64,000 nt of DNA from Spirosoma terrae (GCF_010435915.1 NZ_JAAFZH010000009.1:1-64000); one strand, 5' to 3'. Shown: positions 18,911-28,057, counted from the stretch's first letter. The notes: generated by a model from the letters alone, not told the origin. Translations and numbers: made by a program.

Positions 18911-19480
18911 ATGGAGTCATTTCCTCAACTAGAAACCGAACGGCTCATTCTATCGCAGTTGCGGGCCAGCGATATTCCAGCCATTGTCGACTACGCCAAT
19001 CACAAACGTATTGCTGACTACACGCTCAATATTCCCTATCCTTATTCGGAGAACGACGCTATTTACTGGCTTAATCAGGCGCATCAGGGTTTTCGGAACA
19101 ACACGTTGTTTGTCTTTGCAATCCGGCAAAAGTCCGATCAGTCCTTTATGGGCGGCATTGGCTTACATATTGAGCAACGATTTAATCGGGCTGAGATTGG
19201 CTACTGGCTTGCAGAACCATTCTGGAATCAGGGCTACATGACAGAAGCCGCAACAACCCTTATTGAATTCGGCTTTAACCAGCTCCATTTACATAAAATT
19301 ACCTCCTCCCATTTTACACAAAATCCCGCTTCTGGTCAGGTTTTGATCAAAAGCGGGATGCATAAGGAGGGTGAGTTAAAAGAGCACGTTCGAAAAGGCG
19401 CTGCCTATCATACCCTGCTTGTATATGGATTGACCCGAAGCGATTATGAACAGGCTTCGGGCCGGAGAAACGATCAATGA
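18911..19480 (+). CDS. GNAT N-acetyltransferase, RimJ/RimL-like
   Basis: 189 residues. Starts with the typical LETERLILSQLRASD (7-21) of ribosomal-protein-type acetyltransferases; acetyl-CoA region near EIGYWLAEPFWNQGYMTEA (96-114) and a C-terminal GMHKEGELKEHVRKG segment. Likely acetylates an alpha-amino group of a protein or a small amine in the cytoplasm; target unknown. A TACTTTTG -7 box lies at 18804-18811, though its -33 spacing is poor. The last 7 bp overlap the stop of msrB on the other strand. Confidence 0.88.
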   Translation: MESFPQLETERLILSQLRASDIPAIVDYANHKRIADYTLNIPYPYSENDAIYWLNQAHQGFRNNTLFVFAIRQKSDQSFMGGIGLHIEQRFNRAEIGYWLAEPFWNQGYMTEAATTLIEFGFNQLHLHKITSSHFTQNPASGQVLIKSGMHKEGELKEHVRKGAAYHTLLVYGLTRSDYEQASGRRNDQ

Positions 19481-19995
19481 CTATGCGAATCGGGTTCGAA
19501 TTCCAGTGAAATCGAATTCATACAAAACCGCTTGTAGGTTGGCGCGGGACCATCGTCAAATATATGCCCTAAATGCGAATCGCAACGGCCACAGAGCACT
19601 TCAGTACGTCGCATTCCATAGGAATTGTCGGCCCGGTAAATGACTCGATTTTTGCCAATCGGCTCAAAGAAACTCGGCCAGCCGCAGCTACTGGCAAACT
19701 TGGCATCTGACTTAAAAAGAACATTACCACACACAGCACAGTAGTACGTTCCTTTTGTGTCGCTATTCCAGTATTTACCGGTAAAAGCCCGTTCAGTGGC
19801 TTGCTCTCTAGCCACGGCATATAAATCGGGGGAGAGTATTTTTTTCCACTCTTCGTTGGAAACAGTCAGATGATGCGTGTCGGTATGAGAATAATAGGGA
19901 TTGTTTTTATGATTCTCGTCCGACTGACGATCCTGAGAAAACGCGTTGAAAGTTGACATAATCAGCAATAAGAATAACGTGAGTTTACCTGGCAT
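19474..19995 (-). CDS. msrB: Peptide-methionine (R)-S-oxide reductase, exported
   Basis: 173 residues with a signal peptide (LTLFLLLIMSTFNAFSQ), so a periplasmic enzyme that reduces methionine-R-sulfoxide in oxidised proteins. Zinc-binding CAVCG near 88 and CGRCDSH near 135, and the catalytic Cys in RFCMNS near 157, are intact. Ends in SHSH. Lies 19 bp downstream of msrA on the same strand, making a two-gene repair operon covering both sulfoxide stereoisomers. The 3' end overlaps the GNAT gene by 7 bp (TGA stops on both strands within TCAATGA). Confidence 0.95.
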   Translation of the reverse strand: MPGKLTLFLLLIMSTFNAFSQDRQSDENHKNNPYYSHTDTHHLTVSNEEWKKILSPDLYAVAREQATERAFTGKYWNSDTKGTYYCAVCGNVLFKSDAKFASSCGWPSFFEPIGKNRVIYRADNSYGMRRTEVLCGRCDSHLGHIFDDGPAPTYKRFCMNSISLEFEPDSHSH

Positions 19996-20014
19996 GGGTT
20001 AAACGGATAGGGTA

Positions 20015-20689
20015 CTACTTAAGTTTGTCGTGGAAGACCTTTTTGAATTTGGCCAATTCGGGCTGTATCACAATCTGGCAGTAAGGCTGGCCCTGATTCT
20101 GATTGTAATAATCCTGGTGATAATCTTCTGCTTTATAGAAAATCGTGTAGGGGTTCACCTGAGTTACAATCTTGCTTTTGTACGCCTTTTCGGTATTTAA
20201 CTTCGTGATGTAATAGTTGGCTTTCTGCTTCTGCGACGCGTTATGATAGAAAATAGCGGACCGATACTGCGTTCCTACGTCGTTGCCCTGACGATTAAGT
20301 TGGGTAGGATCATGCGCCGTAAAAAAGGCAGCCAATAAATCGTCATAGCTAATCTGGGCTGGATCATAAACGATAGTACAGGCTTCGGCATGACCCGTTT
20401 CACCTGTGCAAACCTGCTTATACGTAGGGTTTGCTACGTGTCCGCCTATGTAGCCCGAAACTACTTTCTTTACGCCCTTCAACTGTTGAAACTTAGCCTC
20501 CGTACACCAGAAACAGCCGGTTGCGAACGTAGCCGTATCCAGACGGGCAGCGAACGTAACGGTGTTTACTGTATTTAACTTATTTGTTTGTTTACGGACA
20601 CCAGCATTCAGCGTAAATGCGAACAGAGCATACGTAGCAACTAGCCACATGGGCAACCAAACAACATTTTTTTTCATGGGTTTCAGCAA
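20015..20689 (-). CDS. msrA: Peptide-methionine (S)-S-oxide reductase, exported
   Basis: 224 residues. The N-terminal hydrophobic segment (WLPMWLVATYALFAFTLNAG) indicates export. The MsrA catalytic motif GCFWCTEA lies near 58-65, followed by SGYIGG, TGETGHAE, and the EDYHQDYY substrate-pocket motif. Start ATG 20689 or ATG 20677 (Met5). The first gene of the msrA-msrB pair; both being exported suggests an electron donor (DsbD/CcdA-like thiol relay) in the periplasm, which is not encoded here. Confidence 0.95.
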   Translation of the reverse strand: MLKPMKKNVVWLPMWLVATYALFAFTLNAGVRKQTNKLNTVNTVTFAARLDTATFATGCFWCTEAKFQQLKGVKKVVSGYIGGHVANPTYKQVCTGETGHAEACTIVYDPAQISYDDLLAAFFTAHDPTQLNRQGNDVGTQYRSAIFYHNASQKQKANYYITKLNTEKAYKSKIVTQVNPYTIFYKAEDYHQDYYNQNQGQPYCQIVIQPELAKFKKVFHDKLK

Positions 20690-20867
20690 CGTCCTTACTT
20701 TTTGAATGAGCTATTGAACAGTAAACAGCCCTACGTAACAACGTTAAAAACCCATTTTTTGTGCCATTTGGTACAATTTACGAACGTAGCAGAACAGATA
20801 GAATAAAGAGACCTGCCCCACTTTATTCTACTACGTACCGGGAATCAATATGCCTGACACCGGTCGG

Positions 20868-21776
20868 TTAGTCGCGCTTCAGATCGGCGAGTGTGCCCTT
20901 TATCAATGCCTTCATTTTACTATTGCTAAGCATTGGATTATCATCTTTGGTGATGATTTTGCACCGGAACGTAACCAGAAAAGGAGTATCTTTTTTGTCG
21001 AACAGCATCTTAGGCAGTAACCCAATCGATTGACCCGGTTTTACCGTTACCGGAAACACGACAGGAGTTGTCCCCTGCTTTTTAATGATGATTGGGTCAG
21101 TCTGCTCCCCCTCCGCAATTTCTTTACCATCAATAGCCACAGTATAGTGCGCATCGGTGAACTGAAAAGGGAAGTTATTCTTATTCGTTACGTTCACCTT
21201 GGTTGCTACGTCGGTTTTCTTTAGCCCCAGCTTACCAAAATCAATATCATCAATCTCAATCTTAGGCAGATAAACGGTAGGCATCCTACGGGTAATGGTT
21301 TGGGTAAACGTGCGTTCCCCTACGATAGGAACATCCAGATCGAAGCGGCAGCGAACGGTATAATTGGTACTATCAATATCCTTCCGATCCAGCGTATTTA
21401 AAACAGTCAATAGTTTCTTATTGATCACACGAACCGGTAAGGTCACCAACGTACTATCGCCTGACTCTACCGTAATGGGTTTCTCGTACGCGTCTTCGAC
21501 AACGGGGGTATTGGCAATGAGAACTGTATAACTTAATCGTCGGGCCTGGAAACCGATTGGCAATGGATTATCGACCAAAAGTTTCACATTCATGGTAGTC
21601 TGGTCGTCGTCAATTTCCGTAATCTCCATAGTCGTCATTTCCAGACGAGGTTTTAATGTATTGTCGTAAGGACCATCTTCAGAGGCAGCCTCATTTTTTA
21701 AACGACTATACCATATATAAGCGCCAGCAATGCCCAGTAGCAAGAGTACGATGGCAACAATCCATCCCTTTTTCAT
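20868..21776 (-). CDS. LEA-type-2 (WHy-domain) membrane-anchored protein
   Basis: 302 residues. The N-terminal TM anchor (WIVAIVLLLLGIAGAYIWY) is followed by two tandem beta-sandwich LEA2/WHy-like repeats, about 50-165 and 175-290. Each has the pattern of a short strand, then VDNPLPIGFQARRLSYTV near 72-89 or VTNKNNFPFQFTDAHYTV near 195-212. Family proteins are linked to desiccation or envelope stress, with no enzymatic activity known. Monocistronic; presumed to sit in the periplasm on the inner membrane. Confidence 0.82.
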   Translation of the reverse strand: MKKGWIVAIVLLLLGIAGAYIWYSRLKNEAASEDGPYDNTLKPRLEMTTMEITEIDDDQTTMNVKLLVDNPLPIGFQARRLSYTVLIANTPVVEDAYEKPITVESGDSTLVTLPVRVINKKLLTVLNTLDRKDIDSTNYTVRCRFDLDVPIVGERTFTQTITRRMPTVYLPKIEIDDIDFGKLGLKKTDVATKVNVTNKNNFPFQFTDAHYTVAIDGKEIAEGEQTDPIIIKKQGTTPVVFPVTVKPGQSIGLLPKMLFDKKDTPFLVTFRCKIITKDDNPMLSNSKMKALIKGTLADLKRD

Positions 21777-22473
21777 AATGATGAGTATGATAAATACTAT
21801 TTCGGACCAACATAGGCCTACGGCCCTTCATAGAACGAAATAGATTTGATTACAACTAATTGGCAAGCCACTCCGGTAAACAGGGCGGGGTTCAGCAGAT
21901 AAGGAACTGTGAGCGTTTAGATTCGCAGCAACCTCTATTATAACCGTAGAACAGCTGCCATCGATTTTGTTTTCATAACCTAGGTTGAGCACATTGTTAA
22001 ACAGACATTTATTAATTCAGCCAACGCCCAGTTTATGATGATTGTTTGTATAACCTACCGAAGTAATCATTCGTGGTGATTTCCTGGCCGTTTCCTTACT
22101 TTCGGAAGTCTGTTTTCCAATCCAGGACTCATTATTTCAGCCACCAATACGTAGTGTACCGGCGTAGAAAGTCATGGAAAAGGCAATACTCCACGAATTC
22201 TGATAGAGCTTCAATACCCAGCCTCCTATTTTGTGTGCAGACCGGAGAGTCCAAGTCCCCGCACGACTAGGCAACGGTCGACGAACTACCTTCTCTGATT
22301 CCTTGACCAACAAGTCCATTTTTCTAGGAAAATGCACACAAAGCAGAATCAGCCTACCCGTTAGCTTACTACCGGAACCGTTTCCTCACTCCTAAGGTGT
22401 TTGTTCAGGCTGTTAGTCAATAGCTGATAGTTTGTTATAAGACAGTATCCAATCTTTTCACAAATGATTAGCG
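21777..22473. other. Long intergenic region without recognisable gene
   Basis: About 700 bp between the divergent LEA2 and lipoprotein genes. Short frames inside it have no recognisable composition or homology. A degenerate box TACTTTCG lies at 22097-22104. No tRNA, riboswitch or repeat was recognised. Confidence 0.4.
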
Positions 22474-23232
22474 ATGAAACAACTGAACTCCTTATTACTT
22501 ATTCTGGGCTTACTGGGCTGTTCGGGTCAGTCAAGCGACAGCTCCGACACGGGTAATAATAATCAGTCGGGCGACGGTAGCATTGCCCGCCGGGTTAGTG
22601 GTACATGGTTACTCAGTACAGATTATCATTATCAGGATCGGTGCAACTACATGCCCGAAGAGTTTGTACGGAACTTGTTCAAGTTGGGCGAGAACGTAGA
22701 ATTAGCCAAACACAGCGATCTGAATAGCTGTGAATTCCGTTGGGGATCTAACCATATAGGCTTTCATCTGGAAAGCGAAAAACCGTTCGAATCCACCTAC
22801 CAGTCGGAATATCATTTCAACAAACTCTTTGAACCCGAAGCGAACAAAAGCGCAGATAGCAGTGAACCTAAACCGACACTCTTCGGCCCTGCTCCACAAG
22901 GTACTGGCTCCGAATCGCCTGCCGACAATACTGCTTCTACTACCGAGGAAGATTCTATCCGTGGAGCCGACCCCAAAGCCCCACTCGAAGGTATTACGCA
23001 TCCCACTCCTCCATTAGCCACTCCCGCTCAGAACACGGCGACTGGGGTAGCAGTCAATGGTGTAGGCGATAAAGCCATCTGGGAGCCCGGCAAAAAGACG
23101 TTACACGTATTGTATATAAATCATGTCTTCAGCGTATCGGCTCAAATGCCGGGAGATCCGGCTAACCTCAAACAGGGCTGTATTTCTCTGGCCAAACTAG
23201 TGGTCGACTCCCTCCATGACCCTACCGACTAG
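22474..23232 (+). CDS. Lipoprotein of unknown function
   Basis: 252 residues. The lipobox LLGC at 13-16 predicts a lipid-anchored Cys16. Globular segment about 35-125 (GTWLLSTDYHY...), then a low-complexity Pro/Ser/Thr/Glu linker about 126-195, and a C-terminal segment with GVGDKAIWEPGKKTLHVLYINHVF resembling the C-terminal strand pattern of DUF3558-like lipoproteins. I do not recognise the family with certainty. Four cysteines besides the lipobox (RCNY, NSCEF, QGCIS) may form disulfides. No neighbour gives a functional hint. Confidence 0.75.
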   Translation: MKQLNSLLLILGLLGCSGQSSDSSDTGNNNQSGDGSIARRVSGTWLLSTDYHYQDRCNYMPEEFVRNLFKLGENVELAKHSDLNSCEFRWGSNHIGFHLESEKPFESTYQSEYHFNKLFEPEANKSADSSEPKPTLFGPAPQGTGSESPADNTASTTEEDSIRGADPKAPLEGITHPTPPLATPAQNTATGVAVNGVGDKAIWEPGKKTLHVLYINHVFSVSAQMPGDPANLKQGCISLAKLVVDSLHDPTD

Positions 23233-23361
23233 CCAACTCCTATAAACAGACTAAAACCTTCCTCTTCTATAATCTCTCCGTATAGCCAAATGCGCTGCAT
23301 ATGGCGCCCATAGTGCCAATCAAGTTCAATAAATCTATCATAAATCCATTTAGAGCAACCT

Positions 23362-24513
23362 ATGCTAGCGATGAATTATCGGGGCCCTCGACGGGTTAGA
23401 ATCGACTCTAAACCCTACCCCGAAATAAAACACCCCGAAGATGCTATTGTGCGGGTTACACGGTCATGTATTTGTGGTTCCGATCTGCATTTGTACAATG
23501 GCAACGTACCGGATACCCGAGTCGGCTCCACGTTCGGCCACGAATTTGTAGGCGTAGTGGAAGAGATTGGTTCAGACGTAGAAAAACTGAAAGTAGGCGA
23601 CAACGTACTGGTTCCCTTCAACATCGCCTGTGGCAAATGTTCGTTTTGTCAGCAGGGCTTGTATGGCAATTGCCACGAATCCAACCCGCAGGCAACGGCG
23701 GTTGGCGGCATTTTTGGCTACTCGCACACAGCCGGTGGCTTTGATGGTGGTCAGGCCGAATACGTACGAGTACCGTACGCCAATTTTGGCCCAACGGTTA
23801 TCCCGCCAGGTATGGACCCCGACGACGCCGTTCTTCTAACCGACGTAGTACCAACCGGCTATCAGGCCGCTGAAATGGCCGGAATTCAGCCTGGCGATAC
23901 AGTTGTTGTGTTTGGAGCGGGGCCAGTTGGCATCATGGCGGCCCGGTGTTCCTGGCTGTTTGGCGCAGGCCGGGTTATCGTTATTGATCAGGTCGACTAT
24001 CGGCTGGAGTTTGTCCGAAATTATGCACCCTGCGAAGCTTATAATTTTAAGGGGATGGACGATCCGGTGGTCTTCATCAAGAAAATAACGGACTGGATTG
24101 GTGCCGATGTTTGTATTGATGCGGTCGGCGCCGAAGCCGCTGGCAGCGCTCTTCAAACCATTACTGGCCGAAAATTATTGATTCAGGCAGGTTCAGCCAC
24201 AGCGCTGCACTGGGCAATCAATTCCGTCAGAAAGGGCGGTGTTGTTTCCATTGTGGGGGTGTATGGCCCAACCGATAACCTGGTTCCTATTGGCAACGTA
24301 GTAAACAAGGGAATTACTATCCGGGCCAATCAGGCTTCGGTAAAACGACTGCTTCCCCGACTGATCGATCACGTTCAAAATGGCATTTTAAATCCCAAAG
24401 CGCTGATTACTCACCGCGTGCCGCTGGAAGACGTAGCGGATGCCTATAACATCTTCTCGAACAAACTAGACAACTGCATTAAACCGGTTCTGATTCCGTC
24501 GACCAGAAGCTAA
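23362..24513 (+). CDS. Zinc-dependent alcohol dehydrogenase, glutathione-independent formaldehyde-dehydrogenase-like
   Basis: 383-residue medium-chain dehydrogenase. Catalytic zinc ligands in CICGSDLH near 37-44 and GHEFVG near 59-64; structural zinc quartet in CGKCSFCQQGLYGNC near 91-105; Rossmann motif GAGPVG near 186-191, followed by VIVIDQ. Belongs to the FDH-like group that oxidises formaldehyde or other alcohols with NAD(P). Start ATG 23362; a second ATG four codons in (23371) is possible. Followed by an 11-bp gap and a conserved-looking small gene, so probably an operon of three genes ending at the terminator at 25300. Confidence 0.9.
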   Translation: MLAMNYRGPRRVRIDSKPYPEIKHPEDAIVRVTRSCICGSDLHLYNGNVPDTRVGSTFGHEFVGVVEEIGSDVEKLKVGDNVLVPFNIACGKCSFCQQGLYGNCHESNPQATAVGGIFGYSHTAGGFDGGQAEYVRVPYANFGPTVIPPGMDPDDAVLLTDVVPTGYQAAEMAGIQPGDTVVVFGAGPVGIMAARCSWLFGAGRVIVIDQVDYRLEFVRNYAPCEAYNFKGMDDPVVFIKKITDWIGADVCIDAVGAEAAGSALQTITGRKLLIQAGSATALHWAINSVRKGGVVSIVGVYGPTDNLVPIGNVVNKGITIRANQASVKRLLPRLIDHVQNGILNPKALITHRVPLEDVADAYNIFSNKLDNCIKPVLIPSTRS

Positions 24514-24524
24514 ACGAACGTATC

Positions 24525-25034
24525 ATGGAAGCACAAGCAAAAGACTATTCTCATATTCTGGGTTGGGGCATCGATGCGGACCCTAAAAACGACCCCACCT
24601 ACCCCATCAAGCAACGTAACGGCAACCTAACCGACCCTAAGGGGTACACCTGGGATCGGCCCGTCCAGCAACCCGTCGACGTAGAAATACTGCATTCAAA
24701 AGAACGACCGAATGTAAGTGCCGTGTTTGGTACGTCGGTACCACCATCAGGACTTAGCGGACAAATTCGACGGTTTGCTTTCCGGTTTAGCGAGTCGGAA
24801 TACGGTCATTGGCTCCCCTTGCTGGTTGCCGACCGAGTTAACGTAGTGGAAGGCATTATCGATGATTTCAGGCAGGGACGCGTGCCAAATATTCTCGCTG
24901 AAAAGGGAATGAGTGCCGACTGGAAATACAATCGAAAAGGCCTGCTTCAGCAAGCAATTATCGGAGCCGTTGTGGCAACTGCCGTTATTACGTTCCTGTC
25001 CAGAGATAAACGTCCGACAAAACGAGCGTACTAA
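24525..25034 (+). CDS. Unknown protein with C-terminal membrane helix, in dehydrogenase operon
   Basis: 169 residues. Hydrophilic N-terminal half rich in Asp, Asn and Pro with GWGIDADPKNDPTYP near 14-28 and YTWDRP near 41-46; middle segment IRRFAFRFSESEYGHWLPLLVADRVNVVEG; a single helix AIIGAVVATAVITFLS near 144-159 near the C-terminus. No catalytic motif recognised. The 11-bp gap to the dehydrogenase suggests joint expression; a tail-anchored partner or stress-response protein is one possibility (inference). Confidence 0.7.
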   Translation: MEAQAKDYSHILGWGIDADPKNDPTYPIKQRNGNLTDPKGYTWDRPVQQPVDVEILHSKERPNVSAVFGTSVPPSGLSGQIRRFAFRFSESEYGHWLPLLVADRVNVVEGIIDDFRQGRVPNILAEKGMSADWKYNRKGLLQQAIIGAVVATAVITFLSRDKRPTKRAY

Positions 25035-25086
25035 ACTCTTTATGAATCAATCCCTTTCAACATAAGCACTCTTAAACAACAACGTT

Positions 25087-25281
25087 ATGGCAGAAGATAA
25101 AACCCTGGAAAAAGTCGAAAAGGAATACGAAAGCCAACGGATCACGGGTAATCAGGATAATGGCACCCAGCATGGTAGTAAAGGAACCGGACGGAGTTCC
25201 GTTTCCCATAAAAGCTCTTCCAAAGGTAGTAGCAGCGCAGGCGGCTCAACTGGCGGCAGCAAATCGGGACGTAGTAAATAA
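25087..25281 (+). CDS. Small Ser/Gly/Lys-rich protein
   Basis: 64 residues. Charged helix-like N-terminus (EDKTLEKVEKEYESQR), then a disordered Ser-Gly-Lys-rich tail with repeated SSKGSS-type tracts. Basic, low complexity; resembles small stress or nucleic-acid-associated proteins, but the function is unknown. Same strand and 52 bp after the preceding gene, with a terminator 19 bp after its stop. The clear boundaries argue it is real. Confidence 0.6.
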   Translation: MAEDKTLEKVEKEYESQRITGNQDNGTQHGSKGTGRSSVSHKSSSKGSSSAGGSTGGSKSGRSK

Positions 25282-25299
25282 GCAATAAAGCATATGGCT

Positions 25300-25341
25300 C
25301 GACCTGGGCGGATTGGATTCAATCCGCCCAGGTCGTTTTTA
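25300..25341 (+). terminator. Rho-independent terminator
   Basis: 15-bp perfect stem (CGACCTGGGCGGATT, 25300-25314, with 25321-25335), a 6-nt loop, and a T run. Ends the dehydrogenase operon. Confidence 0.9.
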
Positions 25342-25435
25342 TACTAGTAAACTAGCCACGACAGGTTATTTTCGTGATAGATTCCAACCTTTACGTCTCA
25401 GAGAGAATCAGTTAGAAAACTAAGCTCCTTAACCG

Positions 25436-26245
25436 ATGCGTTCACTTTACCTTATCCTCTGTCTAGTGTCATTATCGATCAGTTGCCGGGATACTGATAC
25501 GGTTCGGGCCATCAATTCGCCGGTTCGATCTCTGGCTGATTTACCGGCCATTTACCAACCTGTTCAGCAAGGTAGTGAACTAGCCGGGCGTTTAAAAAGC
25601 CAGAAACAGGCTGGAGAACTAAATTCCGAATGGCGTTACAACCAGTCGGGCAACCTGGTGGAAAGTCGCTGGTATCGATCAGGCGACGTAGTAACCGCAG
25701 ATCAATATCGCTATGACGTTGATGGTCGCTTACGGTTTATTCAGCACTTCGATAATGAATGCATGTTATCCAGCTACTCGGAATGTAAAGGCGCGGTAAA
25801 ATGGACAAGCTATAGCGAAGTAGATACCGACAATACTGGCCGAATTCAGGAGATCCGGACGTATCTGAAACAGTCAGAGCAATGGCAGCTTCGGAGCATA
25901 GCTGTTTATGCCTATAACAGCCAAAATCAACCAGTGAAGGTACTACGGTATACCAATGATCGTAAACTGGCCTCGAGTCAGGAATTTACCTACGACAGTA
26001 ATGGCAACATTACGTCTATGCGGGAGATTAATCAGTCCGCTACGTCCGATCTTGCTGACCGCACGTTTCATTATGAGTACGATAAAGGCCTAAACCCTTA
26101 TATCGGAACTGTACATTACGTATCACCTTTTTTCTCCAGTAAACATATGCAGCATACGCCCGGTGCTACGTATCAATACGCGCCCAATGGCTATCCGACA
26201 CGAATTGATCAGAACAATGTAACAACCGAGCTAATTTACTATTGA
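25436..26245 (+). CDS. Lipoprotein with YD/RHS-like repeat pattern, function unknown
   Basis: 269 residues. The lipobox SISC near 14-17 predicts a lipid anchor. The rest is a beta-rich series of short repeats of the type YRYDVDGRLRFIQHF, YAYNSQNQPVKVLRY and FTYDSNGNITSMREI, similar to YD/Rhs-type repeats seen in many Bacteroidota surface lipoproteins. No enzymatic motif. Its TGA lies 7 bp inside the convergent permease gene, with no terminator between. Confidence 0.75.
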   Translation: MRSLYLILCLVSLSISCRDTDTVRAINSPVRSLADLPAIYQPVQQGSELAGRLKSQKQAGELNSEWRYNQSGNLVESRWYRSGDVVTADQYRYDVDGRLRFIQHFDNECMLSSYSECKGAVKWTSYSEVDTDNTGRIQEIRTYLKQSEQWQLRSIAVYAYNSQNQPVKVLRYTNDRKLASSQEFTYDSNGNITSMREINQSATSDLADRTFHYEYDKGLNPYIGTVHYVSPFFSSKHMQHTPGATYQYAPNGYPTRIDQNNVTTELIYY

Positions 26246-27903
26246 TCCGCCAGTTTACTTCTCCGAAAGCCATACGAGAAATAGATAGCCAATCCTATGA
26301 TCAGCCAGATGCCGAATATTTGCCAGTTGCTGGCTCCCAGCTCGGTCATTAGATACAGGTTAGTCAGAATACCAATGACGGGTAATAATGAAAAATTATG
26401 GCGGAAACCCTGAACCGCCAGCACGATCCATACACCCCAGAAAACAAAGAGTAGTGGTTTGCTTTCCATCGTAGCCAAGAAATCGGTACTGGTTATGCCA
26501 TAGCCCAAAGCCACCAGCAAGGCTAAACCGATGATATACTTACCATTAACATAAGGCACCTTAAACTTCGACTGCGCCGACAGCCCTTTCGCATCCAGAA
26601 ACAGAATACCCGCGCAGACAAGAATAAACGCGAAGAAGGTACCCACACTCGTCAGATCGACAAAAAACTTAAGATCCATAAACATGGACGGCACCGCCAC
26701 AATAATACCGGTAATTATGGTAGCAAAGGATGGCGTTTTAAACGTGGGGTGAATGGTCGAAAAGCGTTTCCAAAGCAGTCCATCGCGGCTCATGGTCATC
26801 CAGATCCGTGGCTGACCGAGTTGATACACCAGCAACGCACTGGTGATGGCTACTACCGCGCTCACCGAGATAACTCCTGCCACAAAGTTGAGATTCACTT
26901 TCTGGAAAACGTAAGCCAGCGGATCACTTACGTTCAACTCACTATAAGGCACCATTCCCGTTAAGACTAACGTAATCATGACGTAGAGCGTAGTACAGAT
27001 AGCCAGGCAGTACAGCATGGCTCGAGGCAGATCTCGCTGTGGATTTTTACATTCTTCCGCCGTAGTTGAAATAGAGTCGAAGCCGATAAATGCAAAGAAA
27101 ACCGAGGCCACTCCACTCAATACGCCAGCCACACCGTTTGGTGCAAACGGCGACCAGTTCGCTGGTTTCACATAAAAAGCCCCTACCGCAATTACCAAAC
27201 CGATTACCGCCAGTTTCAGTATAACCAGAATATTACTGGCTGTCCGTGATTCTTTGATGCCGATATAGACCAGTGCTGTAATAAGTACCGTAACGGCACC
27301 CGCAGGCAGATTAGCAATTAGTTTCAGGCTGCCGAGCATGGGTGCATTAGCATACGCGTCGGCCAGAATACGGGTGTTTTCAGGAAGGGTGCTAAGGGCG
27401 GCTCCACTTTGCTGGGTTTGCTGAACCAGCTCAAAAGCGCTGGCAGCCGAGCCATAGTCGGTAGCAAAATACTTGGGGAACGTAATACCAAACCCACTGA
27501 GCATAGACGTAAAATACTCAGACCATGAAATAGCCACGACCATGTTACTGACTGCATATTCAAGAATCAGAGCCCAGCCGATTACCCAGGCAAAAATTTC
27601 CCCAAATGCTACGTAAGCGTATGTATAAGCACTACCGCTGACGGGTACGGTGCTAGCAAACTGAGCGTAACTGAGGGCCGTAAAAACACACGCAATAGCC
27701 GTAAAAACAAACAGCAGCGACACGGCCGGTCCACCATTGTAACTAGCCAGGCCAATGGTGCTGAAAATACCGGCACCAATAATAGCCGCGATACCAAACG
27801 ATGTCAGGTCACGAACACCTAATGTTTTGACTAGCTTACTTGATTCGCCTTCGGCGGCATCACTCAGAATTTGTGTTACGGTCTTTTTGCGAAAAATGGA
27901 CAT
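26239..27903 (-). CDS. APC-family amino acid permease (CAT-like)
   Basis: 554 residues from ATG 27903; a further-upstream in-frame ATG (27987) would add 28 polar residues before the conserved start and is disfavoured. About 12-14 membrane helices; the APC signature GIAAIIGAGIFSTIGLA occurs in the first helix near 36-52, and FAFIGFDSISTTAEECKNP in the loop near 275-293. Related to cationic amino acid transporters. Proton-coupled uptake of an amino acid across the inner membrane; specificity not readable. Converges on the upstream lipoprotein gene. Confidence 0.9.
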   Translation of the reverse strand: MSIFRKKTVTQILSDAAEGESSKLVKTLGVRDLTSFGIAAIIGAGIFSTIGLASYNGGPAVSLLFVFTAIACVFTALSYAQFASTVPVSGSAYTYAYVAFGEIFAWVIGWALILEYAVSNMVVAISWSEYFTSMLSGFGITFPKYFATDYGSAASAFELVQQTQQSGAALSTLPENTRILADAYANAPMLGSLKLIANLPAGAVTVLITALVYIGIKESRTASNILVILKLAVIGLVIAVGAFYVKPANWSPFAPNGVAGVLSGVASVFFAFIGFDSISTTAEECKNPQRDLPRAMLYCLAICTTLYVMITLVLTGMVPYSELNVSDPLAYVFQKVNLNFVAGVISVSAVVAITSALLVYQLGQPRIWMTMSRDGLLWKRFSTIHPTFKTPSFATIITGIIVAVPSMFMDLKFFVDLTSVGTFFAFILVCAGILFLDAKGLSAQSKFKVPYVNGKYIIGLALLVALGYGITSTDFLATMESKPLLFVFWGVWIVLAVQGFRHNFSLLPVIGILTNLYLMTELGASNWQIFGIWLIIGLAIYFSYGFRRSKLADQ

Positions 27904-28024
27904 GTATAGGTCTGAAAAACGGTGTCTATTCACGTTAAACGCTAAAAATAGGCATTCTTTCCCGTTCCGCAAAAGCCTATAGACCATTCAGCGAATAGCA
28001 AACCCCAACCCAGATTACTAAAAG

Positions 28025-28057
28025 AAAGCCATCAATGAATGGCTCGTTGATGGCTTT
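28025..28057. terminator. Hairpin with T-rich flanks
   Basis: 11-bp perfect stem AAAGCCATCAA/TTGATGGCTTT (28025-28035 with 28047-28057). The strand toward the Tet(X)-like gene has a TTCTTTT tail, so it may end that transcript. Confidence 0.6.

Noticed and set aside
22073..22337. Short frames on both strands in the 700-bp intergenic region
   Set aside because: Overlap each other, no conserved features, no adjacent signals.
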